A stretch of 64,000 nucleotides of DNA from Legionella geestiana. GTDB taxonomy: Bacteria; Pseudomonadota; Gammaproteobacteria; Legionellales; Legionellaceae. The DNA is taken from contig NZ_CP038271.1 of NCBI RefSeq assembly GCF_004571195.1, forward strand, positions 1,168,001 to 1,232,000, given 5' to 3'. The notes beneath the pieces were generated by a model. It was not told the DNA's origin and did no database searches. It saw nothing but the letters and a program-made list of their open reading frames with translations. Of the stretch, positions 24,644-32,815 are shown one piece after another (the stretch's first letter is position 1; the number at the start of each line of letters is the position of its first letter). The position numbers were made by a program, and so were the translations under genes.

Positions 24644-25567
24644 TTATCTCCCGGGCTGTTCTTTCAACATTTCTTTCAAACCGCCAAGCGCGCCAAGAAT
24701 GCCGCTCGCCTCCATGGGCAGGAAGACGGTTTTTGCATTTTCGCCGCGCCCGATGGCTTCCAGTGCTCTAAGGTATTTTTCAGCAACGAAGTAGTTAACG
24801 GCGTTCATGTTACCCGCAGCAATTGCTTCTGACAGCATGCGGGTGGCATTCGCTTCCGCTTCGGCGGTACGCTCGCGGGCTTCGGCTGCAAGAAACGCCT
24901 GCTGCCGGTCCGCCTCGGCGCCTAAAATCTGCCCCTGCTTCAGGCCTTCTGCCCGCAAAATTTCTGCCTGTCGGTCGCCCTCTGCCGACAAAATCGCGGC
25001 GCGCTTTTCCCGCTCGGCTTTCATCTGGTTGGCCATCGCATCCACAAGATTTTTCGGCGGTCGAATGTCACGAATCTCGATACGGGTCACTTTAACACCC
25101 CACGGAGACGTTGCCTGGTCCACCACATGCATCAGCTTGTTGTTGATGCCATCGCGCTGACTCAACATGGCATCGAGCTCCAGCGAACCAAGAACTGTAC
25201 GGATGTTGGTCATGGTCAGGTTACGAATGGCGAGTTCAAGGTTTTCCACCTGATAGGCCGATTTGGCCACATCCACCACCTGGAAAAAGCATACGGCGTC
25301 AATGGTGACCATCGCGTTATCTGAAGAAATAATTTCCTGCGGCGGAATATCAAGTACACGCTCGCGTTTGTTAACACGATAACCAATACGGTCAATAAAA
25401 GGAATGATTAGCGCGAGCCCCGGTGCCAGAGTATGTGTATATCGGCCAAAACGCTCCACCGTCCATTCCTCGGACTGCGGCACGGCTTTAACGCCGGCAA
25501 GCACCAGAATGACTGCAAAAAGGGCAAGAAGCCCCAGGGTTATTAAGGATTCCACGCTAAACTCCAT
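24644..25567 (-). CDS. qmcA: SPFH/stomatin-family membrane protein (QmcA-like)
   Basis: 307 residues: one N-terminal helix (about 8-28), then the SPFH domain with [28 protein letters not shown] and [10 protein letters not shown], then a long charged helical region ([20 protein letters not shown] and repeats of ILRAEG/ILGAEA). That is the arrangement of QmcA/stomatin paralogues that form large membrane rings. The ATG at 25567 matches the family N-terminus; a TTG at 25606 would add 13 residues without support. First gene of a probable operon with nfeD, the GIY-YIG gene and the methyltransferase. Confidence 0.88.
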   Translation of the reverse strand: MEFSVESLITLGLLALFAVILVLAGVKAVPQSEEWTVERFGRYTHTLAPGLALIIPFIDRIGYRVNKRERVLDIPPQEIISSDNAMVTIDAVCFFQVVDVAKSAYQVENLELAIRNLTMTNIRTVLGSLELDAMLSQRDGINNKLMHVVDQATSPWGVKVTRIEIRDIRPPKNLVDAMANQMKAEREKRAAILSAEGDRQAEILRAEGLKQGQILGAEADRQQAFLAAEARERTAEAEANATRMLSEAIAAGNMNAVNYFVAEKYLRALEAIGRGENAKTVFLPMEASGILGALGGLKEMLKEQPGR

Positions 25568-25736
25568 ATCGAACAAAGCATAATAGTAACGTTTCAAACG
25601 CGGCAAATACCAGTGGTGAAGGTATTTTTTCAGGTGATATACAAAAATAGTGTCTAGTCAGAATGATTTCCGAAACGTTGGTTTTGCGGCATGATAAAAC
25701 CTTTCTGCCACCGCGTTTTACCCAAAGGAGCATGAT

Positions 25737-26357
25737 ATGGTGTCACAGGAAGTGATTTTAGCCAGCAACCGCCTCGCGATTGCAGAGGCCATCGCAGGCC
25801 TTGATGATGTGTCCTTCAAAAGCATTGCCACGTCACTCCCAATGATGCTTGCAGAAGGCAGACTGGTTGTGGACACTTCCGTCTACACGGCACACGCATC
25901 CGCCACAGCTGGTGCGAGCCGCTATCTCCTCTATGACAATCAAAACTCCAAAGACCCCGTGTCCATCTGGGTATTCGCGCTCGGAGAAAAGCAGAAAACC
26001 TCCATTCACGACCACAGTTACCGAGGCGCTGTTACCGTTCTTCAGGGCGTGGTCAGTGAAAAATATTACGAGGCCGAATCAGACACCCACGCCCGCTGTG
26101 TCCGCCGCGCCGACCGCCATCGCTTTCATACCAGTACCGATAATCTGCAGGACAATTTTGTCCACCAGCTCAAACGGCGCAAGGGATTAGGTGAGGGTGT
26201 CAGCGTGACGCTGCATATCTATAACATGTCGGCACATCGCCTGAGTGCCGACGGTGAAGCGATTGATAACCGTAACCTCAATCGCATTTTCCAGAAAATA
26301 CCAACGCCTGCGGGTGAAAAAGACAAAAGGTTACCCTATGAATCGCTCTCCGTATAA
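25737..26357 (+). CDS. Cysteine-dioxygenase-like cupin protein
   Basis: 206 residues. The cupin core has TSIHDHSYRGAVTVLQGVVSE, matching the His-x-His of thiol dioxygenases, and a third His downstream (VHQL or LHIY). YLLYDN and VWVF-like strands precede it as in type I cysteine dioxygenases, which convert cysteine to cysteine sulfinate with iron. Close relatives act on 3-mercaptopropionate or other thiols, so the substrate is open. AAAGGAG six bases before the ATG supports the start. Divergent from the SPFH operon. Confidence 0.75.
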   Translation: MVSQEVILASNRLAIAEAIAGLDDVSFKSIATSLPMMLAEGRLVVDTSVYTAHASATAGASRYLLYDNQNSKDPVSIWVFALGEKQKTSIHDHSYRGAVTVLQGVVSEKYYEAESDTHARCVRRADRHRFHTSTDNLQDNFVHQLKRRKGLGEGVSVTLHIYNMSAHRLSADGEAIDNRNLNRIFQKIPTPAGEKDKRLPYESLSV

Positions 26358-26371
26358 ACCGTGAAACGGCC

Positions 26372-27436
26372 TTACTTCGAGTCGCGAAGCGTCTTCATGT
26401 CAATGACGAAACGGTATTTGACATCGCTTTTCAGCATTCGGTCGTAGGCTTTATTAATGTCCTGCATGGCTATCTCTTCAATGTGAGCCGTGATACCGTG
26501 CTTTGCGCAGAAATCAAGCATTTCCTGCGTTTCAGCAATGCCGCCAATCAACGAGCCGGCAATGGAGCGGCGACCAAACACCAGATTTGAGATATTCGGC
26601 GTCGGATGCGGGGTTGCCGGTGCGCCTACGAGTGTCATGGTGGCATCGCGTTTCAGGAGAGCAACAAATGTATCGAGATTATGCGGAGCCGCAACCGTAT
26701 TCAGGATGAAATCAAAGCTCCTGTGGTGCGCTGCCATCTGCGCATTATCCGTTGACACGACCACCTCATGCGCGCCAAGCGCCAGCGCATCTTCAATCTT
26801 GGATGGCGAGGTGGTAAACGCCACCACATGTGCGCCAAGGGCGCGCGCCAGTTTTATGCCCATATGACCAAGGCCCCCGATACCGACCACGCCTGCTTTT
26901 TTACCGGGGCCCACTTTCCAGTGGCGAAGCGGCGAATAGGTGGTGATACCGGCGCACAAAAGCGGTGCAACGGCGGCGATGTCTTTTTCAGGATGGGTAA
27001 TGCGCAGCACAAAGTCTTCGTCAACCACAATCGACTCAGAATAACCGCCAAAGGTATTGGGACCCATGCCACCCATGGGGCCATTATAAGTGCCTGTCGC
27101 ACCCACCGGGCCCTCGCAATAGTTTTCAAGGTGCTCTTTGCAGGAATTGCAGGTACGGCAGCTGTCGACCATACAGCCCACACCTGCGATTTCGCCAACA
27201 CGAAACTTTTTCACGTCCTTCCCCACGGCCGTCACCCGACCCACAATTTCATGCCCGGGGACCGAAGGAAACTGCACGCCCGGCCACTCACCGCGTGCCG
27301 TGTGCAAATCGGAATGACAAACGCCACAATAGAGAATATCAATGACCACATCGCGTGCGCCGGGTGTGCGGCGCTCAATGGTCCATGGAGCAAGCGGGGT
27401 TGTTGCAGATTGGGCGGCATAGGCCTTAACGGACAT
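26372..27436 (-). CDS. Zinc-dependent NAD(P) alcohol dehydrogenase (YahK/CAD type)
   Basis: 354 residues. Catalytic zinc ligands are in YCGVCHSDLH and PGHEIVGRV; the structural zinc site is CRTCNSCKEHLENYC; the cofactor fold is GIGGLGHMGIKLARALG. This combination is that of broad-range NADPH aldehyde reductases such as YahK and cinnamyl-alcohol dehydrogenases. Start set at 27436, after AAAGGAG; the longer frame to 27502 has no ribosome site. Converges with the cupin gene, 14 bases apart. Confidence 0.9.
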   Translation of the reverse strand: MSVKAYAAQSATTPLAPWTIERRTPGARDVVIDILYCGVCHSDLHTARGEWPGVQFPSVPGHEIVGRVTAVGKDVKKFRVGEIAGVGCMVDSCRTCNSCKEHLENYCEGPVGATGTYNGPMGGMGPNTFGGYSESIVVDEDFVLRITHPEKDIAAVAPLLCAGITTYSPLRHWKVGPGKKAGVVGIGGLGHMGIKLARALGAHVVAFTTSPSKIEDALALGAHEVVVSTDNAQMAAHHRSFDFILNTVAAPHNLDTFVALLKRDATMTLVGAPATPHPTPNISNLVFGRRSIAGSLIGGIAETQEMLDFCAKHGITAHIEEIAMQDINKAYDRMLKSDVKYRFVIDMKTLRDSK

Positions 27437-27562
27437 GAGGAACTCCTTTCCAGCAGTGCTTTTTGGTGATGAGAATCTGAGTGTAGCACAGGAAGCAGGC
27501 ATTGCCAGTCAGAGGGTCCTGAGGTAAAGTCTGCGCCAGTGCTTGACCAAAAATTGACGCTT

Positions 27563-29002
27563 ATGATGCAGGAATCTACCACCCTCCCTCAGATAAAAGA
27601 AATACCCTTTGAAAATCCAATGATGATTTTTGAGCGATTTCACGAGAAAAAATGGGCATTTTTATTTGACAGCGCACTCGAGCATCCTGTCTATGGCCGT
27701 TACAGTTATATTGCGCTGGAGCCCTGTCAGGTCATATGGGTCAAGGATGGAGAGCTGTTGCAGGATGGCGTGCCGCTGCTGCATCATGAGAACCCGTTTC
27801 AGTATTTAAAGGCGCAGCTTCATGAAATGACTCATCCCCTTATTCCAGACCTGCCGCCGTTTCAGGGGGGGCTTGCCGGGGCGTTCTCCTATGACCTGTA
27901 TCAATACCTTGAGAAAATTCCGATGCACGCACTCGATGACACGGGATTCCCGGATATGGCGGTCGGTTTTTATGATGTGGTGATTTCGTTTGATAATGTC
28001 CTTCAAAAAGCGTGGATTGTCTCCACCGGCTATCCTGAAAAAAATCCGGCGAAACAGTCTGCCAGAGCCTTGCAGCGGCTGCACCATTTTCTTGATGCCA
28101 TCCAATGCGAGGGCACCAAAAATTATCATCCAAAGGTCACCGCAGCAAACGTGGCTGCTGACTATTCGCCTAATTTTGAAAAGGCCGCATACATTCAGGC
28201 GATAAAATGTGTTCAGGACTATATCCTTGCCGGGGATATTTTTGAGACGAATATTTCCCAGCGTTTTTCAGGGAGCATGCCGGAGGGGGTTTTGCCCTTT
28301 GAGCTCTATAAAATCCTTCGAACCACCAATCCCGCACCCTTTGCAGCCTTTTTGAATCTTGGCGATTTTCAAGTCGTTTCCGCATCCCCCGAGCGCTTTT
28401 TGCGCCTGCATCAGGGCTTTGTTGAAACCCGCCCCATCAAAGGCACGCGCCCCCGCGGCGATACCCCGGAAAGTGACCGGGCTTTGGCGGAGTCGCTTAA
28501 AAACAGTGAAAAGGATAACGCTGAAAATGTCATGATTGTCGATTTGCTGCGTAATGATTTATCAAGGGTTTGTAAGGACCATTCCGTGAAAGTCACAACG
28601 CTTTGCGGGCTTGAAACCTATCCCGCTGTGCATCATCTGGTTTCGGTAATAACAGGAGAACTCTGCCCCGATTGCGATGCGCTCGACCTGCTGCAGGCAA
28701 CGTTTCCAGGAGGCTCCATTACCGGGGCGCCTAAAATTCGCGCCATGGAAATCATCGCGGAAATAGAACCCACACGCCGTGGAATTTACTGCGGCAGCCT
28801 CGGGTTTATAGGATTTAACGGATGCATGGATACCTCCATTGCCATTCGCACCTGCACTCTCCATGGTAATACAGTCAATTTTCAGGCGGGAGGCGCGATT
28901 GTCGCCGACTCCTGCCCCGAGAGCGAATACCAGGAAACGCTCGTCAAGGCGCGCCCCCTTGCTGAGGCACTCGGGAGGCTCCATGATATTACTCATCGAT
29001 AA
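27563..29002 (+). CDS. pabB: Aminodeoxychorismate synthase component I
   Basis: About 479 residues of the chorismate-binding family, giving 4-amino-4-deoxychorismate for folate. The key PIKGTRPRG is the aminodeoxychorismate version (anthranilate synthase has PIAGT); the Lys forms the covalent intermediate. Further motifs: [46 protein letters not shown]. Start is uncertain: GTG at 27539 or tandem ATGs at 27563/27566; none has a strong ribosome site. The 3' end overlaps pabA by 20 bases. Confidence 0.9.
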   Translation: MMQESTTLPQIKEIPFENPMMIFERFHEKKWAFLFDSALEHPVYGRYSYIALEPCQVIWVKDGELLQDGVPLLHHENPFQYLKAQLHEMTHPLIPDLPPFQGGLAGAFSYDLYQYLEKIPMHALDDTGFPDMAVGFYDVVISFDNVLQKAWIVSTGYPEKNPAKQSARALQRLHHFLDAIQCEGTKNYHPKVTAANVAADYSPNFEKAAYIQAIKCVQDYILAGDIFETNISQRFSGSMPEGVLPFELYKILRTTNPAPFAAFLNLGDFQVVSASPERFLRLHQGFVETRPIKGTRPRGDTPESDRALAESLKNSEKDNAENVMIVDLLRNDLSRVCKDHSVKVTTLCGLETYPAVHHLVSVITGELCPDCDALDLLQATFPGGSITGAPKIRAMEIIAEIEPTRRGIYCGSLGFIGFNGCMDTSIAIRTCTLHGNTVNFQAGGAIVADSCPESEYQETLVKARPLAEALGRLHDITHR

Positions 29003-29564
29003 TTACGACTCGTTTGTACACAACCTGGCGCGCCTTATTCGGGAGTGCGGGTTTCAAACCGATGTCAGGCGTAATGATGCGCTTTCGCTGGATGCGATTG
29101 CAGCGATGCAGCCAAGCCACATTGTGCTTTCACCAGGCCCCTGCACACCTGATGATGCCGGCATCACGCTTGATGTGATTCGCCGCTTTTCGGGATGCAT
29201 TCCCCTTTTGGGGGTCTGTCTTGGGCATCAGGCGATTGCTCAGGCCTTTGGTGCACGCATTAAGCGCGCCACTCCCCCGATGCACGGTCGCGCATCGCTG
29301 ATTATGCACGATGGCCAGGGGATTTTCCGAAATATTCCAACACCGTTTAAAGCGGCGCGCTACCATTCGCTTGCGGTCAGCCGGGATGATTTGCCGGATT
29401 GTTTGACCATCAGCGCAACCAGCATGGATGGGGAAATTATGGGCTTACAGCATCGGGAGCTCCCGGTAACCGGCGTGCAGTTTCACCCGGAATCGATACT
29501 CACGAGCCACGGTCATGCGTTACTCCAGAATTTTCTTGAAGTACGTCCACAATCCAGTGTTTAA
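28983..29564 (+). CDS. pabA: Glutamine amidotransferase, aminodeoxychorismate synthase component II
   Basis: 193 residues. Class I glutaminase: nucleophile Cys in [14 protein letters not shown], and the catalytic His-Glu in [11 protein letters not shown]. The start [14 protein letters not shown] is typical of PabA/TrpG. Starts within the last codons of pabB, so the two subunits are made in step. In many bacteria this subunit serves both PabB and TrpE; no trpE is present here, so dual use cannot be excluded. The 3' end overlaps the convergent vsr gene by 65 bases. Confidence 0.9.
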   Translation: MILLIDNYDSFVHNLARLIRECGFQTDVRRNDALSLDAIAAMQPSHIVLSPGPCTPDDAGITLDVIRRFSGCIPLLGVCLGHQAIAQAFGARIKRATPPMHGRASLIMHDGQGIFRNIPTPFKAARYHSLAVSRDDLPDCLTISATSMDGEIMGLQHRELPVTGVQFHPESILTSHGHALLQNFLEVRPQSSV

Positions 29565-29934
29565 ACGACCCGTTTTTAATCTCGCACTCCCAGATAACCA
29601 CTACGTTAATCCCGGCTTCCAGAAGTAGCGCCTGTTTGCGCGCATCGTTTTCAATGTTTTTCTGAAACTTGGTTTGCCAGAACTCCAGATTCGACTTTGG
29701 TGTATACGCATATTTACAGTGTTCATGCCGGTGCCAGAAGCAGCCATGAATGAAGATGGCGGTATGATACTTTTTCAGGAAAAGATCGGGCTTTCCCGGT
29801 AAATCAGCATGGTGCAATTGATAACGAAAACCAAGCCCGTGCAGGTAGCGCCTGACCAGCATCTCAGGCCGTGTGTTCGTTGATTTAATGGCCGCCATGT
29901 TTCTTGAGCGATGCTCAGGCGTCAGGGAATCTGT
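29500..29934 (-). CDS. vsr: Very-short-patch mismatch repair endonuclease
   Basis: 144 residues from a GTG at 29934 preceded by GAGG; an ATG at 29976 would overlap nsrR. Motifs: [15 protein letters not shown] at the N-terminus, the catalytic Asp in GKPDLF, the structural zinc and active-site segment [22 protein letters not shown], and VVVIWECE. Vsr nicks T:G mismatches made by deamination of 5-methylcytosine and normally sits beside a cytosine methylase gene; none is present here. The end overlaps pabA convergently by 65 bases, so the gene probably arrived or was trimmed in place. Confidence 0.9.
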   Translation of the reverse strand, partial: TDSLTPEHRSRNMAAIKSTNTRPEMLVRRYLHGLGFRYQLHHADLPGKPDLFLKKYHTAIFIHGCFWHRHEHCKYAYTPKSNLEFWQTKFQKNIENDARKQALLLEAGINVVVIWECEIKNGSFKHWIVDVLQENSGVTHDRGS

Positions 29935-29959
29935 CACGATATATGCCCTCGGAAAAAAC

Positions 29960-30400
29960 TTAAGCCCGCTCATCAATGGCCAGCAGTGCTTTCAACGGCA
30001 TTGCGTTTTCCAGAATATCTTCCAGTGTGTATCCTTTTAAAACGTCTAAAAAGCGCTCCTTCGCCTCAAACAAAATGCGTTTTAGTTTACAGGCAGGCGC
30101 AATGCAGCAATTGGCTTTGTCCGCGTTAAAACAGGGTACTACATCAAAATTCGGCTCGAGTTTGATAACAAGCTCTCCAAGATTAATATCGGATGGATTT
30201 TGCGCCATCATAATCCCACCGCTTTTGCCACGAAGGGTTTTAATCACCCCCATCTTTGCCAGATTGTGGATGATTTTCAGTAAATGGTTGGATGAGATGG
30301 CATAAGCACTGGCAATATCGTTAATGGTGCAAAGCTCTTTTCTCAGTGCAATGTATATCAATGCTCTCAATGAATAATCTGTAAATTGCGTTAACTGCAT
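29960..30400 (-). CDS. nsrR: Rrf2-family NO-sensing repressor
   Basis: 146 residues. Winged helix with TDYSLRALIYIAL, ISSNHLLKIIHNL as recognition helix and LRGKSGGIMMAQ as wing. The three iron-sulfur Cys are in PCFNADKANCCIAPACKLK, the NsrR spacing (IscR has a tighter one). The protein represses NO-response genes until nitric oxide damages its cluster. It is divergent from the truncated haemoglobin gene and shares the intergenic region with a perfect NsrR-type palindrome, so it probably represses that pair and perhaps itself. Confidence 0.9.
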   Translation of the reverse strand: MQLTQFTDYSLRALIYIALRKELCTINDIASAYAISSNHLLKIIHNLAKMGVIKTLRGKSGGIMMAQNPSDINLGELVIKLEPNFDVVPCFNADKANCCIAPACKLKRILFEAKERFLDVLKGYTLEDILENAMPLKALLAIDERA

Positions 30401-30447
30401 ACGCTCTCTCCCTCAATCATGGCTTGACGATTACCACTTCCTTTTAT

Positions 30448-30470
30448 AAGATGTATTTAAAATACATCTT
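30448..30470. promoter_or_regulatory. NsrR operator, perfect 11-1-11 palindrome
   Basis: AAGATGTATTT, one central A, AAATACATCTT. It matches the known gammaproteobacterial NsrR box and overlaps the -10 (TATAAG, 30445-30450) of a promoter with a TTGACG at 30424, so bound repressor would block RNA polymerase. Confidence 0.88.
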
Positions 30471-30483
30471 TAAGGGGGATACC

Positions 30484-30852
30484 ATGTCTGAATCTTTATT
30501 TACCCGCCTCGGTGGTCAAAATGCCGTGAATGCCGCTGTTGATATCTTTTATCGAAAAATGCTGACCGATGACCGGGTGAGTCATTTTTTTAGTGATGTG
30601 GACATGGAGCAGCAAATTCTCAAGCAAAAAGGCTTTTTGACCATGGTGTTTGGCGGCCCCAATCAGTATAACGGAAAAAGCATGCGTGAGGGTCATCGCC
30701 ATTTAATCCAGCGCGAATTAAACGACTCCCACGTGGATATTGTGATTGAACATTTGGGCGCCACCCTGCAGGAACTCGGAGCCCATGATTCAGATATTCA
30801 GGAAGTCGCGGCCATTGCCAACAGCGTTCGTGATGATGTTTTAGACAGATAA
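30484..30852 (+). CDS. Group 1 truncated haemoglobin
   Basis: 122 residues, a typical trHbN length. Features: the FTRLGGQNAV N-terminus, proximal-His region (GKSMREGHRHL), distal Phe-Tyr helix (VDIFYRKML) and FGGPNQYNGK. Such proteins bind O2 and turn NO into nitrate. The ATG at 30484 follows AAGGGGG; it sits just downstream of the NsrR box. The next gene, four bases away, is a flavin/2Fe-2S reductase that can supply electrons, so the pair is a split NO dioxygenase in function. Confidence 0.92.
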   Translation: MSESLFTRLGGQNAVNAAVDIFYRKMLTDDRVSHFFSDVDMEQQILKQKGFLTMVFGGPNQYNGKSMREGHRHLIQRELNDSHVDIVIEHLGATLQELGAHDSDIQEVAAIANSVRDDVLDR

Positions 30853-30856
30853 CAGC

Positions 30857-31816
30857 ATGACTGAACTGCACTATAACAATCGGGCTCTTGAAATCATGCC
30901 GGGGGAATCCGTGCTGGATTGCCTCCTGCGGCATGATGTTAATTACCCGCATGCCTGCCGTTCTGGCATTTGCCAGGCGTGCCTGATAAAAGCAGGCGAC
31001 AGTCCAATCGCGCCAGAATGGCAGGAGGGTCTCCCAGAGACGTTAAAATCCCAGGGGTATTTTCTCGCGTGTCAGGCAAAGCCTCAGCATATGATGCACC
31101 TGAAAGACGTGGATGCGGCGGAGTGTGAGCAGGAGGCAATGATTACCGGGCTCTATCCGCTGACCCACAACGTGATATGCATGAAACTCCTGACCGGACA
31201 ACTCGAACGCTGGATACCCGGACAATATCTCACGCTCACGAATCCCAACGGGATATCGCGAAGCTATTCCATCGCCAACATTCCTTCGGAGGATGGCTGT
31301 ATTGAGCTGCATATCAAGCTGACAGAAGATGGAAGAATGAGTCAGTGGCTGCGCGCAACAGCAACCGTCGACACAACGGTTACTATTCGCGGCCCTTTTG
31401 GAAAATGCTATTACCTGAATCCTGATAACGCCGCATTTGACATGCTCCTCATTGGAACCGGCACCGGACTGGCGCCTTTACTGGCTATCGTCAAAATGGC
31501 CTTGCATGAGCGCCATACGGGCAAAATTACGTTAATTCATGGCGGCCTTCAGGATGGCGATATTTATTACGCGCAAGCATTGCTTGCACTGGCATCACTG
31601 CATGAAAACTTTAGCTATTTTCCCTGTGTGTTAAAAAGCGAAGGCCTGTATCCTGAGGCTGATATTTTTGATAAAGCGGCGTCCTGCCTGTCATCTGATA
31701 TCAAAAACACGCATGCCTATGTGTGCGGCCCTAAAGCGACCACACAACGGTTAAAAACCCGGCTGTTTTTGGCAGGCGTTCCTTCCGCAAACCTGTTCAG
31801 TGACGCGTTTTTGTGA
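30857..31816 (+). CDS. Ferredoxin-type 2Fe-2S / FAD oxidoreductase, partner of the haemoglobin
   Basis: 319 residues: an N-terminal plant-type [2Fe-2S] domain with Cys in HACRSGICQAC and FLACQAKP, an FAD domain with RSYSIANIP, and an NAD(P)H domain with IGTGTGLAPLLAIV and a C-terminal CGP. The same layout occurs in electron-transfer subunits of hydroxylating oxygenases and in CDP-6-deoxyglucoseen reductases. Four bases after the truncated haemoglobin stop and under the same NsrR operator, so its likely job is reducing the haemoglobin after NO oxidation. Confidence 0.85.
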   Translation: MTELHYNNRALEIMPGESVLDCLLRHDVNYPHACRSGICQACLIKAGDSPIAPEWQEGLPETLKSQGYFLACQAKPQHMMHLKDVDAAECEQEAMITGLYPLTHNVICMKLLTGQLERWIPGQYLTLTNPNGISRSYSIANIPSEDGCIELHIKLTEDGRMSQWLRATATVDTTVTIRGPFGKCYYLNPDNAAFDMLLIGTGTGLAPLLAIVKMALHERHTGKITLIHGGLQDGDIYYAQALLALASLHENFSYFPCVLKSEGLYPEADIFDKAASCLSSDIKNTHAYVCGPKATTQRLKTRLFLAGVPSANLFSDAFL

Positions 31817-31838
31817 TGTTCATGAGGTTAACACCAGC

Positions 31839-31871
31839 ATCCTGAACCCCGAGAACCCGGGTATCCAGGAT
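31839..31871 (+). terminator. Hairpin after the NO-detoxification operon
   Basis: ATCCTG-A-ACCC with GGGT-ATC-CAGGAT encloses a short loop, 23 bases after the stop. No T-run follows, so it may be a weak or factor-assisted terminator between convergent genes. Confidence 0.4.
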
Positions 31872-31904
31872 ATTGCGCAGCAGCTACTTTGCCTGGAGGC
31901 GTCT

Positions 31905-32651
31905 TTATATTATGGTGGACGCAGGAGCTGAGATACTCTGCGCTTCACTCGGCTGTTTTAGATAATCTATCCGCTTAAGGATGGCACGTTTATGCTCAAT
32001 GCTCAGTTCTGGCGGATTGAGTGGAATGTCGCTATCCGTTGTACCAGTCCGAATAATCTTCCCGGCCACTAACATCTTTTCAAGATCTCGCCTGCTGCAG
32101 GCGCCCAAATCAATCATATAATCTGTCGAAGGTCTGCATGGAATAGTCAGAGCAAAGGCATCGATACGCGGTATGGGCGTATGTTTTGGAGGTTGCTCAG
32201 CCTGGCAACAAAAGAAAGAGAAAAATCCCAAAAATCGAGAGGGCTTATCTCTCACATCGAAATATTGCAAATAGTCCTTTCCAGTTTTCTCCTTAAGGAC
32301 ATGCAGTATGTTATACAAATCACCATCACGATACAGCGGCCCCCTCAATGAGCCTTGCAGCCTGTCAAGTATATCTTCGATTGTATTGTAAGTTGATTTA
32401 GAATCGGCAAGATTCCTTGCGGCACGACCATGCGTCGTGAAGGACAGTTCACCATACGCAAGAAGAAGACTCAGGGCTACCTGGCCGCCAAGCGTACGTG
32501 ACGAGGCGTAACCACCACCGCTGAGTTGCTGTTCCGGAGGATAGAAATCAGTGTCATCATGGCGTCCGGCCCATTGTTTAAAAGTGTCGCTGCGGTTACT
32601 CCATTCATTTTCGGCCATACGCCGCCAGTATTCCAACCCTTTTCCGCTCAT
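31905..32651 (-). CDS. Unknown soluble protein, effector candidate
   Basis: 248 residues, no recognised domain. Start at 32651 is supported by AGGGGG five bases upstream. Visible features: a Trp/Arg-rich N-terminal 30 residues, a Gly-Gly-Gly turn (QQLSGGGYAS), an unusual FFSFFCCQ stretch near the middle, and a C-terminal region rich in Ser, Ala and Pro. No signal peptide. It lies just downstream of, and in the same direction as, the SidE-PDE-like giant gene (165 bases apart), which suggests a shared accessory block and possibly a shared transcript. A type IV effector is plausible by company only. Confidence 0.55.
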   Translation of the reverse strand: MSGKGLEYWRRMAENEWSNRSDTFKQWAGRHDDTDFYPPEQQLSGGGYASSRTLGGQVALSLLLAYGELSFTTHGRAARNLADSKSTYNTIEDILDRLQGSLRGPLYRDGDLYNILHVLKEKTGKDYLQYFDVRDKPSRFLGFFSFFCCQAEQPPKHTPIPRIDAFALTIPCRPSTDYMIDLGACSRRDLEKMLVAGKIIRTGTTDSDIPLNPPELSIEHKRAILKRIDYLKQPSEAQSISAPASTII

Positions 32652-32815
32652 GAGTACCCCCTGAAACACCTTTAGAATAACAATTACCGAAGGTAGTGTG
32701 CACTAATTTTCAACATTCTGCAATAGAAAATGCCATTGGTGTCGGGCCGAAATGAAAATATCCCCTTTCGTTAAAAAATGTAACTTACGCCAGCTGTTCT
32801 GGCAAAATCCTTGCG

